A stretch of DNA of 35,442 bases from Novosphingobium sp. Rr 2-17 (GCF_000272475.1 NZ_AKFJ01000109.1:1-35442); one strand, 5' to 3'. Shown: positions 25,040 to 33,062, numbered from the stretch's first letter. Notes: generated by a model from the letters alone, not told the origin. Translations and numbers: made by a program.

Positions 25040-26220
25040 CCTATGCCGCGCCGACACGGCGGCTGCCGCATCAGGTGGGTCCGGTAGTTTCGTTTGCCGC
25101 CGCCACAGCCACCGCGTTGCTGGCAGCGCCCGCCATCGCGACCCAACTCGCAAGCCAGTTTCACCTGTCTCCTTCAAACGTGGGCCTCTACTTTACCGTG
25201 GAGCAGGCCGGTATGTGCCTGGCGACGGTGCCAGCGATCTGGTGGTTGAACCGAATTGCCTGGCGTCAGGTCGCTGCGGTGGCCATCGGCCTGTTCGTTC
25301 TGGCCAACGTGCTCTCCACCCAAGTATCGGGCTTTGGTGATCTGCTTTTGTTGCGGGCGGTGTCATCGCTATCGGGCGGCACGCTGATGGTACTCAGCCT
25401 GACCCTTGCCGGTCGCTCTGCCGACCGAGAGCGCCTGTTTGCGTTCTGGACGCTGGGTCAGTTAACCGTGGGTGCCGGCTTACTCTACTTGCTGCCACGG
25501 GCGTTCGACACCTTCGGGCTGCCCTTTCTTTACGCGCTGCTCGCCGTAATGATGACAGCGAACATTACCCTGCTTTGGGCATTGCCGGCAACCGTCGAAA
25601 CTTTGCCGGCACCGCCCCCAAGCGCAGATCGCAAGAGCCTTGCCATTGCCCCCCTCGTCTTGGGTGTGGGAGGCGTATTGTTCTATTACATAGGCTTTGG
25701 CGGACTGTGGCCATTCCTGGCGGCCATCGCGCAATCAGGCGGGTCCACCCCGATCGAGATCGGTACGGTCCTGGCGTTCGCTGGCATTGTGGGCATCGCA
25801 GGCGCTCTGCTTGCCGCAGCCCAAGCGCATCAAGCCCGGCGAAAGGCGCTGGCATTGGCACTGGGTTACGCTGTCCACGTCATCGGACTTCTTGCGCTTG
25901 TTCACCAACCCACGTTGGGCCGCTTCGCAGTTGCGGCCTGCCTCCTTAAAGGGGCGTCCAACTTCACGTTGCCCTTCCTCCTGGGTCGTACCGCTCGCCT
26001 GGACCAGGGAGGGCGATTGATGGGATATACCAACATGGCCATCGGCGGTGGTCTCGCCGTTGGCCCACTCATCACTGGCAGGATCATCGAAGGTGCCGGC
26101 GGCTTTGGCGCACTTATCGCCCTCACCGGCGCCTGGATCGTAGCCTCGGCGCTGCTGATCGCATCCATCGGACTGAAACCCCAAGACTCCCTTGCTTCGA
26201 AGCGGGCTGTGAAAGCCTAA
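25036..26220 (+). CDS. MFS transporter
   Basis: The GTG at 25036 overlaps the receptor stop (GTGA), giving 394 residues with about 12 hydrophobic helices (for example VVSFAAATATALLAAPAIA, VAAVAIGLFVLANVL, LVLGVGGVLFYYIGFGGLW, MAIGGGLAVGPLITG). The conserved loop-2 motif is weak, as in many drug- or metabolite-type MFS proteins. The frame upstream of 25036 lies inside the receptor gene and is not used. It may import the receptor's cargo across the inner membrane or export a product; the order receptor-MFS-amidase favours import. Confidence 0.88.
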   Translation: MTYAAPTRRLPHQVGPVVSFAAATATALLAAPAIATQLASQFHLSPSNVGLYFTVEQAGMCLATVPAIWWLNRIAWRQVAAVAIGLFVLANVLSTQVSGFGDLLLLRAVSSLSGGTLMVLSLTLAGRSADRERLFAFWTLGQLTVGAGLLYLLPRAFDTFGLPFLYALLAVMMTANITLLWALPATVETLPAPPPSADRKSLAIAPLVLGVGGVLFYYIGFGGLWPFLAAIAQSGGSTPIEIGTVLAFAGIVGIAGALLAAAQAHQARRKALALALGYAVHVIGLLALVHQPTLGRFAVAACLLKGASNFTLPFLLGRTARLDQGGRLMGYTNMAIGGGLAVGPLITGRIIEGAGGFGALIALTGAWIVASALLIASIGLKPQDSLASKRAVKA

Positions 26221-26256
26221 TTCGTCGATCAACCATCCGCTTTCCCGGAGAACCTC

Positions 26257-27714
26257 ATGGCCAATTTCGCTGACTACGAAGCCTTCGACGCCACTGGCCT
26301 TGCCGAGCTGATACGCACGCGGCAGGCAAGCTCAACCGAGGTCGTGACTGCCGCACTCGACCGCATCGATGAGCGTAATCCGCAATGGAACGCCGTCGTG
26401 AACCGTCTCGATGAAAAAGCCCTGCGTGCAGCGCGAGCCTTCGATGCGCAAGATGGTCCAACGTCGGGACTGTTTGCCGGAGTGCCGTTTCTCGTCAAGG
26501 ACTCCGGCATCCAAGTAAAGGGTGAGCGCACTTCCAACGGTAGCCGCTTCTGGCGCGATCACCTCGCCGTCCGCGATTCGACCGTGACCGAACGCTATCG
26601 TGCTGCTGGGCTCATTTTCCTGGGCTTCACCAACACCGCCGAAAACGGGCTTGCCAGCGAAACGGCACCAGCTGCCTACGGTCCGACGCTCAATCCCTGG
26701 AACCCCGAACGCAGCGCCGGTGGATCGAGTGGCGGAGCAGCCGTAGCCGTAGCCAGCGGAATGGTCCCAGCAGCGCACGCAACAGACGGCGGCGGCTCGA
26801 TTCGCGTACCGTCGTCAAACACTGGCCTATTCGGCTTAAAGCCCTCACGTGGCCGAAATCCATTTGGTCCCGATATTGGTGAGGGTTGGAACGGCCTTTC
26901 GGTACACCACGTCGTGACGCGATCGGTACGCGACAGTGCCGGGTTCCTCGACGCCACCCACGGCAGTGAGCCTGGAGACCCTTACGCTGCACCCCATTTT
27001 CCAGGGAGCTTCGTGGACGCTTTGAGCCGCCCCCCCAAGCCTTTGAAAATCGCTCTGCAAACCGTCGGGCACGATGGTTTGCCAATTGATCCCATTGTGC
27101 AGGCTGCGGCGCGGGACGCGGCTTCGCTGCTGTCTGACTTGGGTCACGTCATCGAAGAAGCCAGGCCGGACATCGACTTTGCGGCCGTGAAGCAGGCCAC
27201 GCGCATCATCGTCGCATCGAACACGGCCAACGTCTTGCATATGCGAGGTCTGCAAGTCGGTCGTCCGGCCACGGAAAAAGACGTCGAGGCTATCACCTGG
27301 CTATGGGGGACCGAGGGCAAACATTATTCTGCGCAGGAACTAGCCTGGGCAATCACGACCATTCATCAGCTGTCCCGCGTTTTTGGTCGCTTTTTTGGCC
27401 GATATGACATGTTGTTGACTCCCACTCTGGCTGACCCTGCCTTACCACTTCGAACGATCGACCAGCAGTCGACGGACCTCGATGGATACTTCGAAATATT
27501 ATATCAGCACACCATCTTCACTTCGATTTACAACTGCGCCGGGTTGCCCGCTGCGACGATCCCGCTCGTCTGGTCCGGCGGCCTGCCAATCGGCGTCCAG
27601 ATCGCAGGACCGCTCGGTGCGGACGCAGAAATACTCGCATTAGCGGCACAGCTTGAGACTGCCCGGCCCTGGTCCAACAAACTAGCACACGTTTCTACAA
27701 AGCATTCCTTATGA
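26257..27714 (+). CDS. Amidase-signature (AS) family amidase
   Basis: The 485-residue enzyme has the Ser-cisSer-Lys triad in family spacing: Lys in VPFLVKDSG (K81), Ser in SAGGSSGGAAVAVASG (S157), and the nucleophile Ser in ATDGGGSIRVPSSNTGLFGLK (S181). GGAG 8 nt before the ATG fixes the start. AS enzymes hydrolyse carboxamides, aryl acylamides or glutaminyl/nicotinamide-type bonds. No signal peptide is seen, so it is cytoplasmic. It lies 36 bp after the MFS gene, in the same run, so it probably opens an amide imported by the receptor and transporter. The decarboxylase across the divergent promoter could act on the amino acid released. The last two steps are inference. Confidence 0.93.
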   Translation: MANFADYEAFDATGLAELIRTRQASSTEVVTAALDRIDERNPQWNAVVNRLDEKALRAARAFDAQDGPTSGLFAGVPFLVKDSGIQVKGERTSNGSRFWRDHLAVRDSTVTERYRAAGLIFLGFTNTAENGLASETAPAAYGPTLNPWNPERSAGGSSGGAAVAVASGMVPAAHATDGGGSIRVPSSNTGLFGLKPSRGRNPFGPDIGEGWNGLSVHHVVTRSVRDSAGFLDATHGSEPGDPYAAPHFPGSFVDALSRPPKPLKIALQTVGHDGLPIDPIVQAAARDAASLLSDLGHVIEEARPDIDFAAVKQATRIIVASNTANVLHMRGLQVGRPATEKDVEAITWLWGTEGKHYSAQELAWAITTIHQLSRVFGRFFGRYDMLLTPTLADPALPLRTIDQQSTDLDGYFEILYQHTIFTSIYNCAGLPAATIPLVWSGGLPIGVQIAGPLGADAEILALAAQLETARPWSNKLAHVSTKHSL

Positions 27715-27904
27715 AGGACAACCGTAGACGGGTGCGAAAAGTTCGTTAAATTTTGAGGATTTTTTATTCTATGAACAAACCTTGGTCGAACTTAATCTAC
27801 TAATATTTTCTTAGATATTTCCAGGCCTACAAGAGTTCACGTGCCTGCAGAAATTGGCGAATGGCAAGGAACGAATCGGACTGGTTCGGTTGCTTAAGAG
27901 GCTT

Positions 27905-28586
27905 GCCTTTTATACGAGTGCGAGCAACGGTTTGGAGGAAAGCGGCGTTGCGCCGGACACTGCGGTCAACCGACGACAAGTCTTGCCGGCAATCACATGA
28001 CCCAGGTCGATGCAGGCGCCCGCCTTCTTTGCCGGCTAACTTCTGGCTCGTCGCCGGCTTCTTCGATGTCGGTAAATCCTATTGTGCGGTCGATCAGAGG
28101 AATGTCTATTCCGAAGCGGGCCGCATCCTGCATCGCGGGATCGAGATCAGCCTTGCTGGCTGACCCATGAAAGGATTGAATCTGGTCGCCGGTGCTGTCT
28201 TGATGAACCCCGTCGTGACAGGCCTACTGGTCGACCGGGGCCTGATCGGCCGGAAACCGTTAGGTAATATAGCCCGCCTGCTTTCTTTCAGCACCAATTA
28301 TACGTTACCGCAAAGGCCGCACCTGACGCTCGGCGCCAACATATCGAACCATGGATCGCGTTCCGCAAACACGGCCAATCTTTCGCAGGTTCCGGAAAAC
28401 ACTATCGTGGATCTCAATGTGCGCTACCGCATCAGAATCGCGGGCAACCCTGCAATTATGCAATTGCAAATTAACAATATTATTAACAGATCAAATTGGG
28501 TCGTACTGGGTAACAATAGTTTCGGCTTTAATACACCTCGCTCCTTTGCGATATATCTCACTGCGGATATCTGGCCCATCCGGTAA
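27905..28586 (+). pseudogene. TonB-dependent receptor, C-terminal remnant with several lesions
   Basis: Pieces in changing frames assemble into a receptor C-terminus: FYTSASNGLEESGVAP, TAVNRRQVLPAI (from 27906), then after a frame change MTQVDAGAR (about 27995). Next comes WLVAGFFDVGKSYCAVD and YSEAGRILHRGIEISLAG, ended by TGA 28161-28163. In the same frame GLNLVAGAVLMNPVVTGLLVD and NTIVDLNVRYRIRIAGNPA run to the stop at 28586. The run matches the last 220 or so residues of the FecA/siderophore-type receptor group. At least one frameshift and the in-frame stop make it non-functional; the N-terminal two thirds are missing. The 190 bp before it (27715-27904), AT-rich at first, show no gene. Confidence 0.75.
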
Positions 28587-28804
28587 CCTTCGCAGATCAT
28601 TCGTCCCTGCGTTCCCTCTCGGGACACCGCCCTCGGATCAGCTTTGGTGCATCACCGCTGGCAAACCACCAATTCGCGCCGTTCGGCAGTCGGCAACCTA
28701 ACTTCACACCCAACTTTCAGCTATCTCGCCATGGATCCGCACAATTGGATCGTCTGCGTTTCCGAGGTAGATTTGAAGTCCCGCATCATTTGGGTTGATG
28801 TGGA

Positions 28805-29164
28805 ATCGCTCGCCGCGAAGTGACCCTGCACGCCTATGCCACGCCGGCCTGTAGCTATCGCTGCGGCGTAAAGGCAAACTGCACCACCAGCATCGAACGC
28901 CGCATCAAGCGGTGGGAGCATGAGGCGGTGATCGAAGCGATGCAAGCTCGCCTCGACCGCATGCCGGGCGCGATGCGCGTGCGCAGACGGACGGTCGAGC
29001 ACGTCTCTGGTACCATCAAGGACGGGATGGGGCGAAGTCACTTCAAGACGCGAACGCTGAGGAACGTCGGAACCGAGATGGGCCTCCACATCCTCGCCTA
29101 CAACATCAAGCGCGCCATCGCTCTGGTCGGCGTGCCCGGGCTGATCGCCGCAATGCAGGCCTGA
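28805..29164 (+). pseudogene. IS1182-type transposase, C-terminal fragment
   Basis: The frame reads TLHAYATPACSYRCGVKANCT, ERRIKRWEHEAVIEAMQARL, RRTVEHVSGTIKDGMGRSHF, LRNVGTEMGLHILAYNIKRAI. This is the end of an IS1182-family transposase: the Cys-rich patch, the RxxxVEHxFGT(I/L)K block with the last catalytic Glu, then TEM-LxVLAYNxKR. The N-terminal three quarters are missing and homology starts abruptly near 28805. No inverted repeat of a complete element was found. Confidence 0.75.
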
Positions 29165-29340
29165 AACCTGCGATCGAGCACGTTGCAATCAGCGCAGCTC
29201 AATCACCGTTCCCACACAGCCTCCACCACTTTTAGCCATTCGTGAGCGGACCTCTCGGTATTGCGCGTCTGCCGCACCGAATGTGGTTTCTGTCTCACGG
29301 AGCGTGCGTTTTCCGCGTCGATCCGTCTCAGGCAATGTTA

Positions 29341-29372
29341 GCCGGAAACTGCCTTTCATTGCAGTTCCCGGC
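29341..29372. repeat. 12-bp stem-loop with one mismatch
   Basis: GCCGGAAACTGC and GCAGTTCCCGGC pair over 12 bp with one A-C mismatch around the 8-nt loop CTTTCATT. No T-run follows on either side, so it is not a clear terminator. Confidence 0.7.
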
Positions 29373-29460
29373 GAGCATCATTGCGAGCCGCTACAACTAC
29401 GAGCATGGTCGGCCAACACGGCGTTGGTGGCGCCATAACTAAAGAATACAGTACGTCGAA

Positions 29461-29520
29461 ATCCCAGCAGACACCGCCTTAATCGTGGTCGCATTCGCAT
29501 GGGCAGCAGTCTGCTGGGAT
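29461..29520. repeat. Perfect 12-bp inverted repeat, 36-bp spacer
   Basis: ATCCCAGCAGAC (29461-29472) and GTCTGCTGGGAT (29509-29520) are exact complements. It lies 74 bp beyond the stop of the last mob-operon gene. The spacer is long for a terminator; it could be a protein-binding site, an element edge or a long hairpin ending the operon. Confidence 0.75.
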
Positions 29521-29593
29521 CAACAGTCCCTTACCGTTTGGTTTTAGAATCACAAGCCGGACCAGCGGTCGGCCCCACAATCCAGTTATACTC

Positions 29594-30007
29594 TTAGACT
29601 TGTGAAGCCGCAGTAATCAGCTCGTCGATCACGTCCAGCGCAACCGGGGTTATGTCCCCCGGCCACGAGCGTTTCTCGCGATGAAACCCGCCCTGCATGA
29701 AATAGGGATGCACCAGCTCAACAACGTCGCGTGTTCGAGGAGGCGCGACGAGTCCGTGCGCTTCTGCAAATTTGAGTGCGCGATCGAGATCGTGGCCGAT
29801 CAACTGGCGCTGCCGATCGTCATCTATGCCGGCGCGCGCCAGATAGGCTTTCAACGCCAGCTCGATCGCGATTGCTACGTGATGAATGATGATGTGCCGC
29901 CCGAAGCCTTCGGCCATTTGCAAATCAGGACGGAAGGAAGAGGCGTTGCCGATCAGTAAATCCGCGAGGGCTGGATCAGGCGTCAAGCTGCCAAGAGACG
30001 CCGGCAT
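29594..30007 (-). CDS. HEPN-domain protein
   Basis: This 137-residue all-helical protein has a typical HEPN core: HHVAIAIELALKAYLARAG, then IGHDLDRALKFAEAHGL (the G-H-D-L block common in this group, residues 71-74). Near residue 93, RDVVELVH has the Rx6H spacing of the HEPN ribonuclease motif (R93, H100). HEPN proteins include RNA-cutting toxins and defence factors, and also non-catalytic members. It is the last gene of the mob operon, 5 bp after the preceding stop, with no clear ribosome site, so it depends on translational reinitiation. Whether it is a toxin is unproved. No MNT-type antitoxin partner is present; the only candidate is the upstream coiled-coil protein. Confidence 0.65.
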   Translation of the reverse strand: MPASLGSLTPDPALADLLIGNASSFRPDLQMAEGFGRHIIIHHVAIAIELALKAYLARAGIDDDRQRQLIGHDLDRALKFAEAHGLVAPPRTRDVVELVHPYFMQGGFHREKRSWPGDITPVALDVIDELITAASQV

Positions 30008-30012
30008 AGGCG

Positions 30013-30498
30013 CTAGCGTTCTACTTCGCGGGATGGTTCTCCGGTGACTGTCCGCCCTTTTTCTATGGCTTCAAGGTCGCCATACCGCTCGCGCGCAATG
30101 CGCTCGATCTGCTTGTTGCGGATACGCTCGATCGTCGCAAGATGCACCTGCCGCGCAAGATCGCGGAAGCCTGCCGCAAGGTGTGACGGGTCAACCCGAT
30201 CTAGTTCCACAAGGTGCGCCTCCATGACGGCTTTGCCGACGATTGGCGGGCCATCGATCGGATAGTTGGTTAGGAAGCGCTCAAAGGCACGATCCTCAAG
30301 CACGTCCGCTGGCAAAGGCGCGTCCGCTCCGGAGGCAAGATAGGTCATGCCCATTGCGACGCCGAGCGCGGCCAGGCTGGTAGCCTGCATATCCAGCTTC
30401 GCGGATAGAGCCTTCTGGTTCTCCATGACCGCCTGCACACCCTCTGACAGCGCCACGACCTGCTCCATCAAAGCGTTCAATCGATCCTCGTCACTCAA
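30013..30498 (-). CDS. Conserved mob-operon protein of unknown function, N-terminal coiled coil
   Basis: The 161-residue protein begins MSDEDRLNALMEQVVALSEG and continues in heptads to about residue 45 (AVMENQKALSAKLD), predicting a coiled coil. A short hydrophobic Ala/Gly patch (LAALGVAMGMTYLASG) and a charged helical C-terminal part (RIRNKQIERIARERYGD) follow. No family is recognised. Its ATG overlaps the relaxase stop (ATGA, 30495-30498), so it is translationally coupled to the relaxase and probably works in the relaxosome or in plasmid maintenance. Confidence 0.65.
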   Translation of the reverse strand: MSDEDRLNALMEQVVALSEGVQAVMENQKALSAKLDMQATSLAALGVAMGMTYLASGADAPLPADVLEDRAFERFLTNYPIDGPPIVGKAVMEAHLVELDRVDPSHLAAGFRDLARQVHLATIERIRNKQIERIARERYGDLEAIEKGRTVTGEPSREVER

Positions 30499-31964
30499 CG
30501 GCCCGGCCCTTCCCTATCCCTGTCACGATCGCGGGAGCGATCACGATCCTTGTTCTGCGCTCGTTCCTTAATGGACTGTTCCATCTTGCGCTGCATCGCC
30601 AGTAGGCGTTCGTGCGCACCGGCAAGTGCGCGATCAGGCCCGAGGTCGGGCGGCGCACTGTCGTTCTTCAGCTCCGCCGTCATGGCACGAATACGCTCAA
30701 AGGTGGTCGGCTCACCCTCCCCGGCTCCGGCCTTTGTATCTCCACCCTTCAGCTCAGCCGACAAGGATTTGATCTTTGCGGTTGCGCGCTCGATCCTGTC
30801 CATTGCGTCGGTTTTCTGATCCGCGTCACGCTGCTGAACACGCGCCTTCAGCCGCTCAAGTTCGGCGTCCTTCTCGTATTCCATGGGCAATGCGTTGCCC
30901 GCTTTCAGGCGCTCGATAATCTCGGAGCGGGCAGGCGTCGGCGCGGGCATTGTGTCGATAAAGGCGCGAACAGCCCTAGCTTGTTCGGCCTCGGACGCAC
31001 CACCACGCGCTTCCAATTCCGCTGCCGCCCGCGCGTAAACTTCGCGAACGGTCATATGGTTTTCGATGGTTTTGGTTCGCGCCCGCTCCCGCTCGCCAAG
31101 GCGTTGTTCAGCGCCCACGGACTGCCCCCCGATCATCTCCAACCGGCCCTTGTCGGCCTCAGGTTCGGCACCGCGTTCGCGCATTTTCAAAACGGGAGTG
31201 GGGTCTTGTTTCGGCGGGTAGGCACGGGCCATGCGAATGGTGGCGTCGGCCTCTACCCCGCGATCCCGAAGGTTCTCCGCAAAGCGTTCACGGGCGTGCT
31301 GTAGGAACTCCCGGTTGGGGTTGAACCGGCGGCCATCATTGTCACGTCCTGCGATGATAAGGTGGACGTGAGGATGCGCCTCATCGGTATGTAGGGCCAT
31401 CACCCAGCGACGGTTTGAGAGGTCCGTTTCAGCATAATCGCGAACCGCTTCGCGGACCTTCTCGGGGTCGGTCCCAGGGGGCATGGAGAACACCATGGCG
31501 ATCGCCGTGGCACCATTCCTGCGCGCTTCGTCTGCCGTCTCCCATTGATGCCATTCGCGCGCCAGGAGCATCATATCGTGCGCGCTCATCAGCTCCTTTC
31601 CCTCGCTCGTCTCGATCCCAATCGGCTCCTGATCGGACATGCCAATGCGGCCGGCGTAGGTGAAAGCACCAACGGTACTCGCCGCTCCGTGAATGCGACT
31701 TGTGATCTTTACGACAACCTGGGGTGCGCGCTTGGCCGTACGGCCAAGCTGCTCAATGGCGCGCGCGTTTCGATCCTCGCGACTGCGTGATGCGGCACGG
31801 GCTACACCGGAAACAAGCTGTGCCGGTGCACGCATGAGACTTCCAAGATCGCGGCCCAGGGCGCGGTTACCGCGACGGTCCACCCTGCCCCGCCCGGACC
31901 CTCGCGCGCCATGAACACGCTCCAGATCCTCAAGGGTCTGGTCGGAAAACTCGAACCCGTTCAT
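30495..31964 (-). CDS. MOBP-type relaxase (HUH endonuclease)
   Basis: The 489-residue protein carries the HUH motif LHTDEAHPHVHLIIAG (His182, His189, His191 as metal ligands). Upstream, VGAFTYAGRIG may hold the nucleophilic Tyr (Y103). After the nuclease part (about 80-260) comes a long charged helical region and a tail of alternating Arg and Asp (KDRDRSRDRDRDRE). Relaxases of this kind nick oriT, stay bound to the 5' end and pilot the strand to the recipient. No coupling protein or pilus genes are in the window, so this fits a mobilizable element relying on a helper. Its ATG overlaps the MobC-like stop (ATGA). The family placement is by motif only. Confidence 0.88.
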   Translation of the reverse strand: MNGFEFSDQTLEDLERVHGARGSGRGRVDRRGNRALGRDLGSLMRAPAQLVSGVARAASRSREDRNARAIEQLGRTAKRAPQVVVKITSRIHGAASTVGAFTYAGRIGMSDQEPIGIETSEGKELMSAHDMMLLAREWHQWETADEARRNGATAIAMVFSMPPGTDPEKVREAVRDYAETDLSNRRWVMALHTDEAHPHVHLIIAGRDNDGRRFNPNREFLQHARERFAENLRDRGVEADATIRMARAYPPKQDPTPVLKMRERGAEPEADKGRLEMIGGQSVGAEQRLGERERARTKTIENHMTVREVYARAAAELEARGGASEAEQARAVRAFIDTMPAPTPARSEIIERLKAGNALPMEYEKDAELERLKARVQQRDADQKTDAMDRIERATAKIKSLSAELKGGDTKAGAGEGEPTTFERIRAMTAELKNDSAPPDLGPDRALAGAHERLLAMQRKMEQSIKERAQNKDRDRSRDRDRDREGPGR

Positions 31965-32548
31965 GACTTCATTTCATCGGCGCCAGGTAGCTTGCGGTCC
32001 CTGCCCGTCCAGTAAGCAACCTCCCCCGATACGATAGCGGTGAGGGTGGCATTCACTTCGCCGATAGTTGAGGAAAGGCGCTCCTCCAACGCGATAACGT
32101 GGCCCGCCACTTGCTCAATGACAAGCGGGCTTTCGGGCCGGTTGGCTGCGTTCATCGCCTTCACGGCCTGGTTCAGTGAATAGCCGATAGCGCGGACCTG
32201 GGCTACAATCTTCATGATGGAACGGTAGCTGCTAGGCACAAGACGCAGCTCGCCGGCTTTCGTCCAAAGCTGCCAACGCAGCGTGCGCTTGACCCACTGC
32301 GAACGTGTCATGCCGGCCCTAGCCGCGACCAGATCGATGGCATCCATTTCGTCTGCCGGAAGACGCAGCGCCAGCGTCTTGGAGGCAGCGCTACTTGCCG
32401 GGATGTCTCGCACCTCTTCAGGTCTGCGATCGAGTGAATCCCTGATAGCGCGAGCGACCCAGGCGCTCCGCGTCATGCCTGCGGCCTTCGCTAGCATGTC
32501 GATCAGATCGGTAACATCGTCGTCAAGGCGTAGCGTGATTCTCGACAT
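31961..32548 (-). CDS. MobC-like relaxosome accessory protein with two ribbon-helix-helix units
   Basis: The 195-residue protein holds two copies of one unit. Residues 4-39 (ITLRLDDDVTDLIDML, GMTRSAWVARAIRDSL) and 59-94 (LALRLPADEMDAIDLV, GMTRSQWVKRTLRWQL) align at a constant offset of 55 with 19 of 36 residues identical. Each is a beta-strand plus two helices, the ribbon-helix-helix fold that normally dimerises to bind DNA. The C-terminal part (VAQVRAIGYSLNQAVKAMNAA) is the MobC-type segment. Such proteins bind oriT, help the relaxase open the strands and repress their own promoter. The gene starts 32 bp from the candidate oriT dyad and is the first of the operon. Confidence 0.82.
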   Translation of the reverse strand: MSRITLRLDDDVTDLIDMLAKAAGMTRSAWVARAIRDSLDRRPEEVRDIPASSAASKTLALRLPADEMDAIDLVAARAGMTRSQWVKRTLRWQLWTKAGELRLVPSSYRSIMKIVAQVRAIGYSLNQAVKAMNAANRPESPLVIEQVAGHVIALEERLSSTIGEVNATLTAIVSGEVAYWTGRDRKLPGADEMKS

Positions 32549-32579
32549 TTCAGCCCCGTGCAGCGGTGCCCATGTGGTG

Positions 32580-32618
32580 GCATTGTGTCAGACAATGCGA
32601 TCAACCGGGCTATCCTGC
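32580..32618 (+). other. oriT: Candidate origin of transfer (oriT) with IncP-type nick site
   Basis: A perfect 7-bp dyad (GCATTGT, loop GTCAG, ACAATGC; 32580-32598) is followed 12 bp later by TATCCTG|C (32611-32618). This matches the IncP/Ti nick-region consensus YATCCTG|Y and is identical over the core to RP4 (CTATCCTGC). It lies directly upstream of mobC and the relaxase, where oriT is found in MOBP elements. On this reading the nick is after G32617, and the plus strand enters the recipient starting with C32618, so the mob genes enter last. Confidence 0.7.
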
Positions 32619-32728
32619 AAACTTCACAATATACCCATTCCTTATCACTCGCCTTTCTGCCTCTCAAGCGAAACCAAAGAGACGTGGACGGGAGTGAAGG
32701 CGTAGCCGAGAGCCAAGCACCCGCCCCA

Positions 32729-32758
32729 ACGCCGGATTAGTGCCAGCCTATCCGGCGT
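32729..32758. repeat. Perfect 9-bp inverted repeat on the leading side of oriT
   Basis: ACGCCGGAT (32729-32737) and ATCCGGCGT (32750-32758) flank a 12-nt loop, about 110 bp past the proposed nick. It may be an accessory oriT site, a terminator or an operator for the small downstream genes. The rest of 32619-32893 shows no gene. Confidence 0.6.
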
Positions 32759-32893
32759 CGGAGAAAAGGAGCGGCTTCACCGCGCGTCATTTGATTTAGG
32801 GTTTTCACAATCCAACGTATTTCAAGCGGTCTGGACATTCCACGCGGCAAGAATAAAACAGTCCGGCTTTGTCCTATAGCGAAGGCGGACGCG

Positions 32894-32977
32894 ATGCATA
32901 TTCTAGCCGGGGTTTTCTCGCTGGCCGCGATCTATCGCACATGGCTCAACCACCGCGATAGGGCATTCCTCGGCTAA
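32894..32977 (+). CDS. Possible 27-residue peptide
   Basis: ATG 32894 has GAAGG 8 nt upstream. It encodes MHILAGVFSLAAIYRTWLN then HRDRAFLG and a TAA. The hydrophobic first half could insert in the membrane. It precedes the 85-residue protein gene in the same direction. Too short to be sure; no family recognised. Confidence 0.3.
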   Translation: MHILAGVFSLAAIYRTWLNHRDRAFLG

Positions 32978-33062
32978 ATCGGGGCGCAGAGTCCCCGCGT
33001 CCTTCGCTCGCTCAAGCCCGCCATCGTGCGATCTCGATCACCGCATGTAAGGAATGAAACTC

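Larger units (their letters stand above)
29165..29593. other. Non-coding stretch with two long inverted repeats
   Basis: No supportable gene; the 66-codon frame at 29242-29442 lacks any recognisable feature. It lies between the transposase relic and the 3' end of the mobilization operon. Its notable content is the two inverted repeats listed separately. Confidence 0.5.

Noticed and set aside
29242..29442. 66-codon frame in the gap before the mob operon
   Set aside because: No ribosome site, no recognisable motif, and it runs through the 29341-29372 hairpin.
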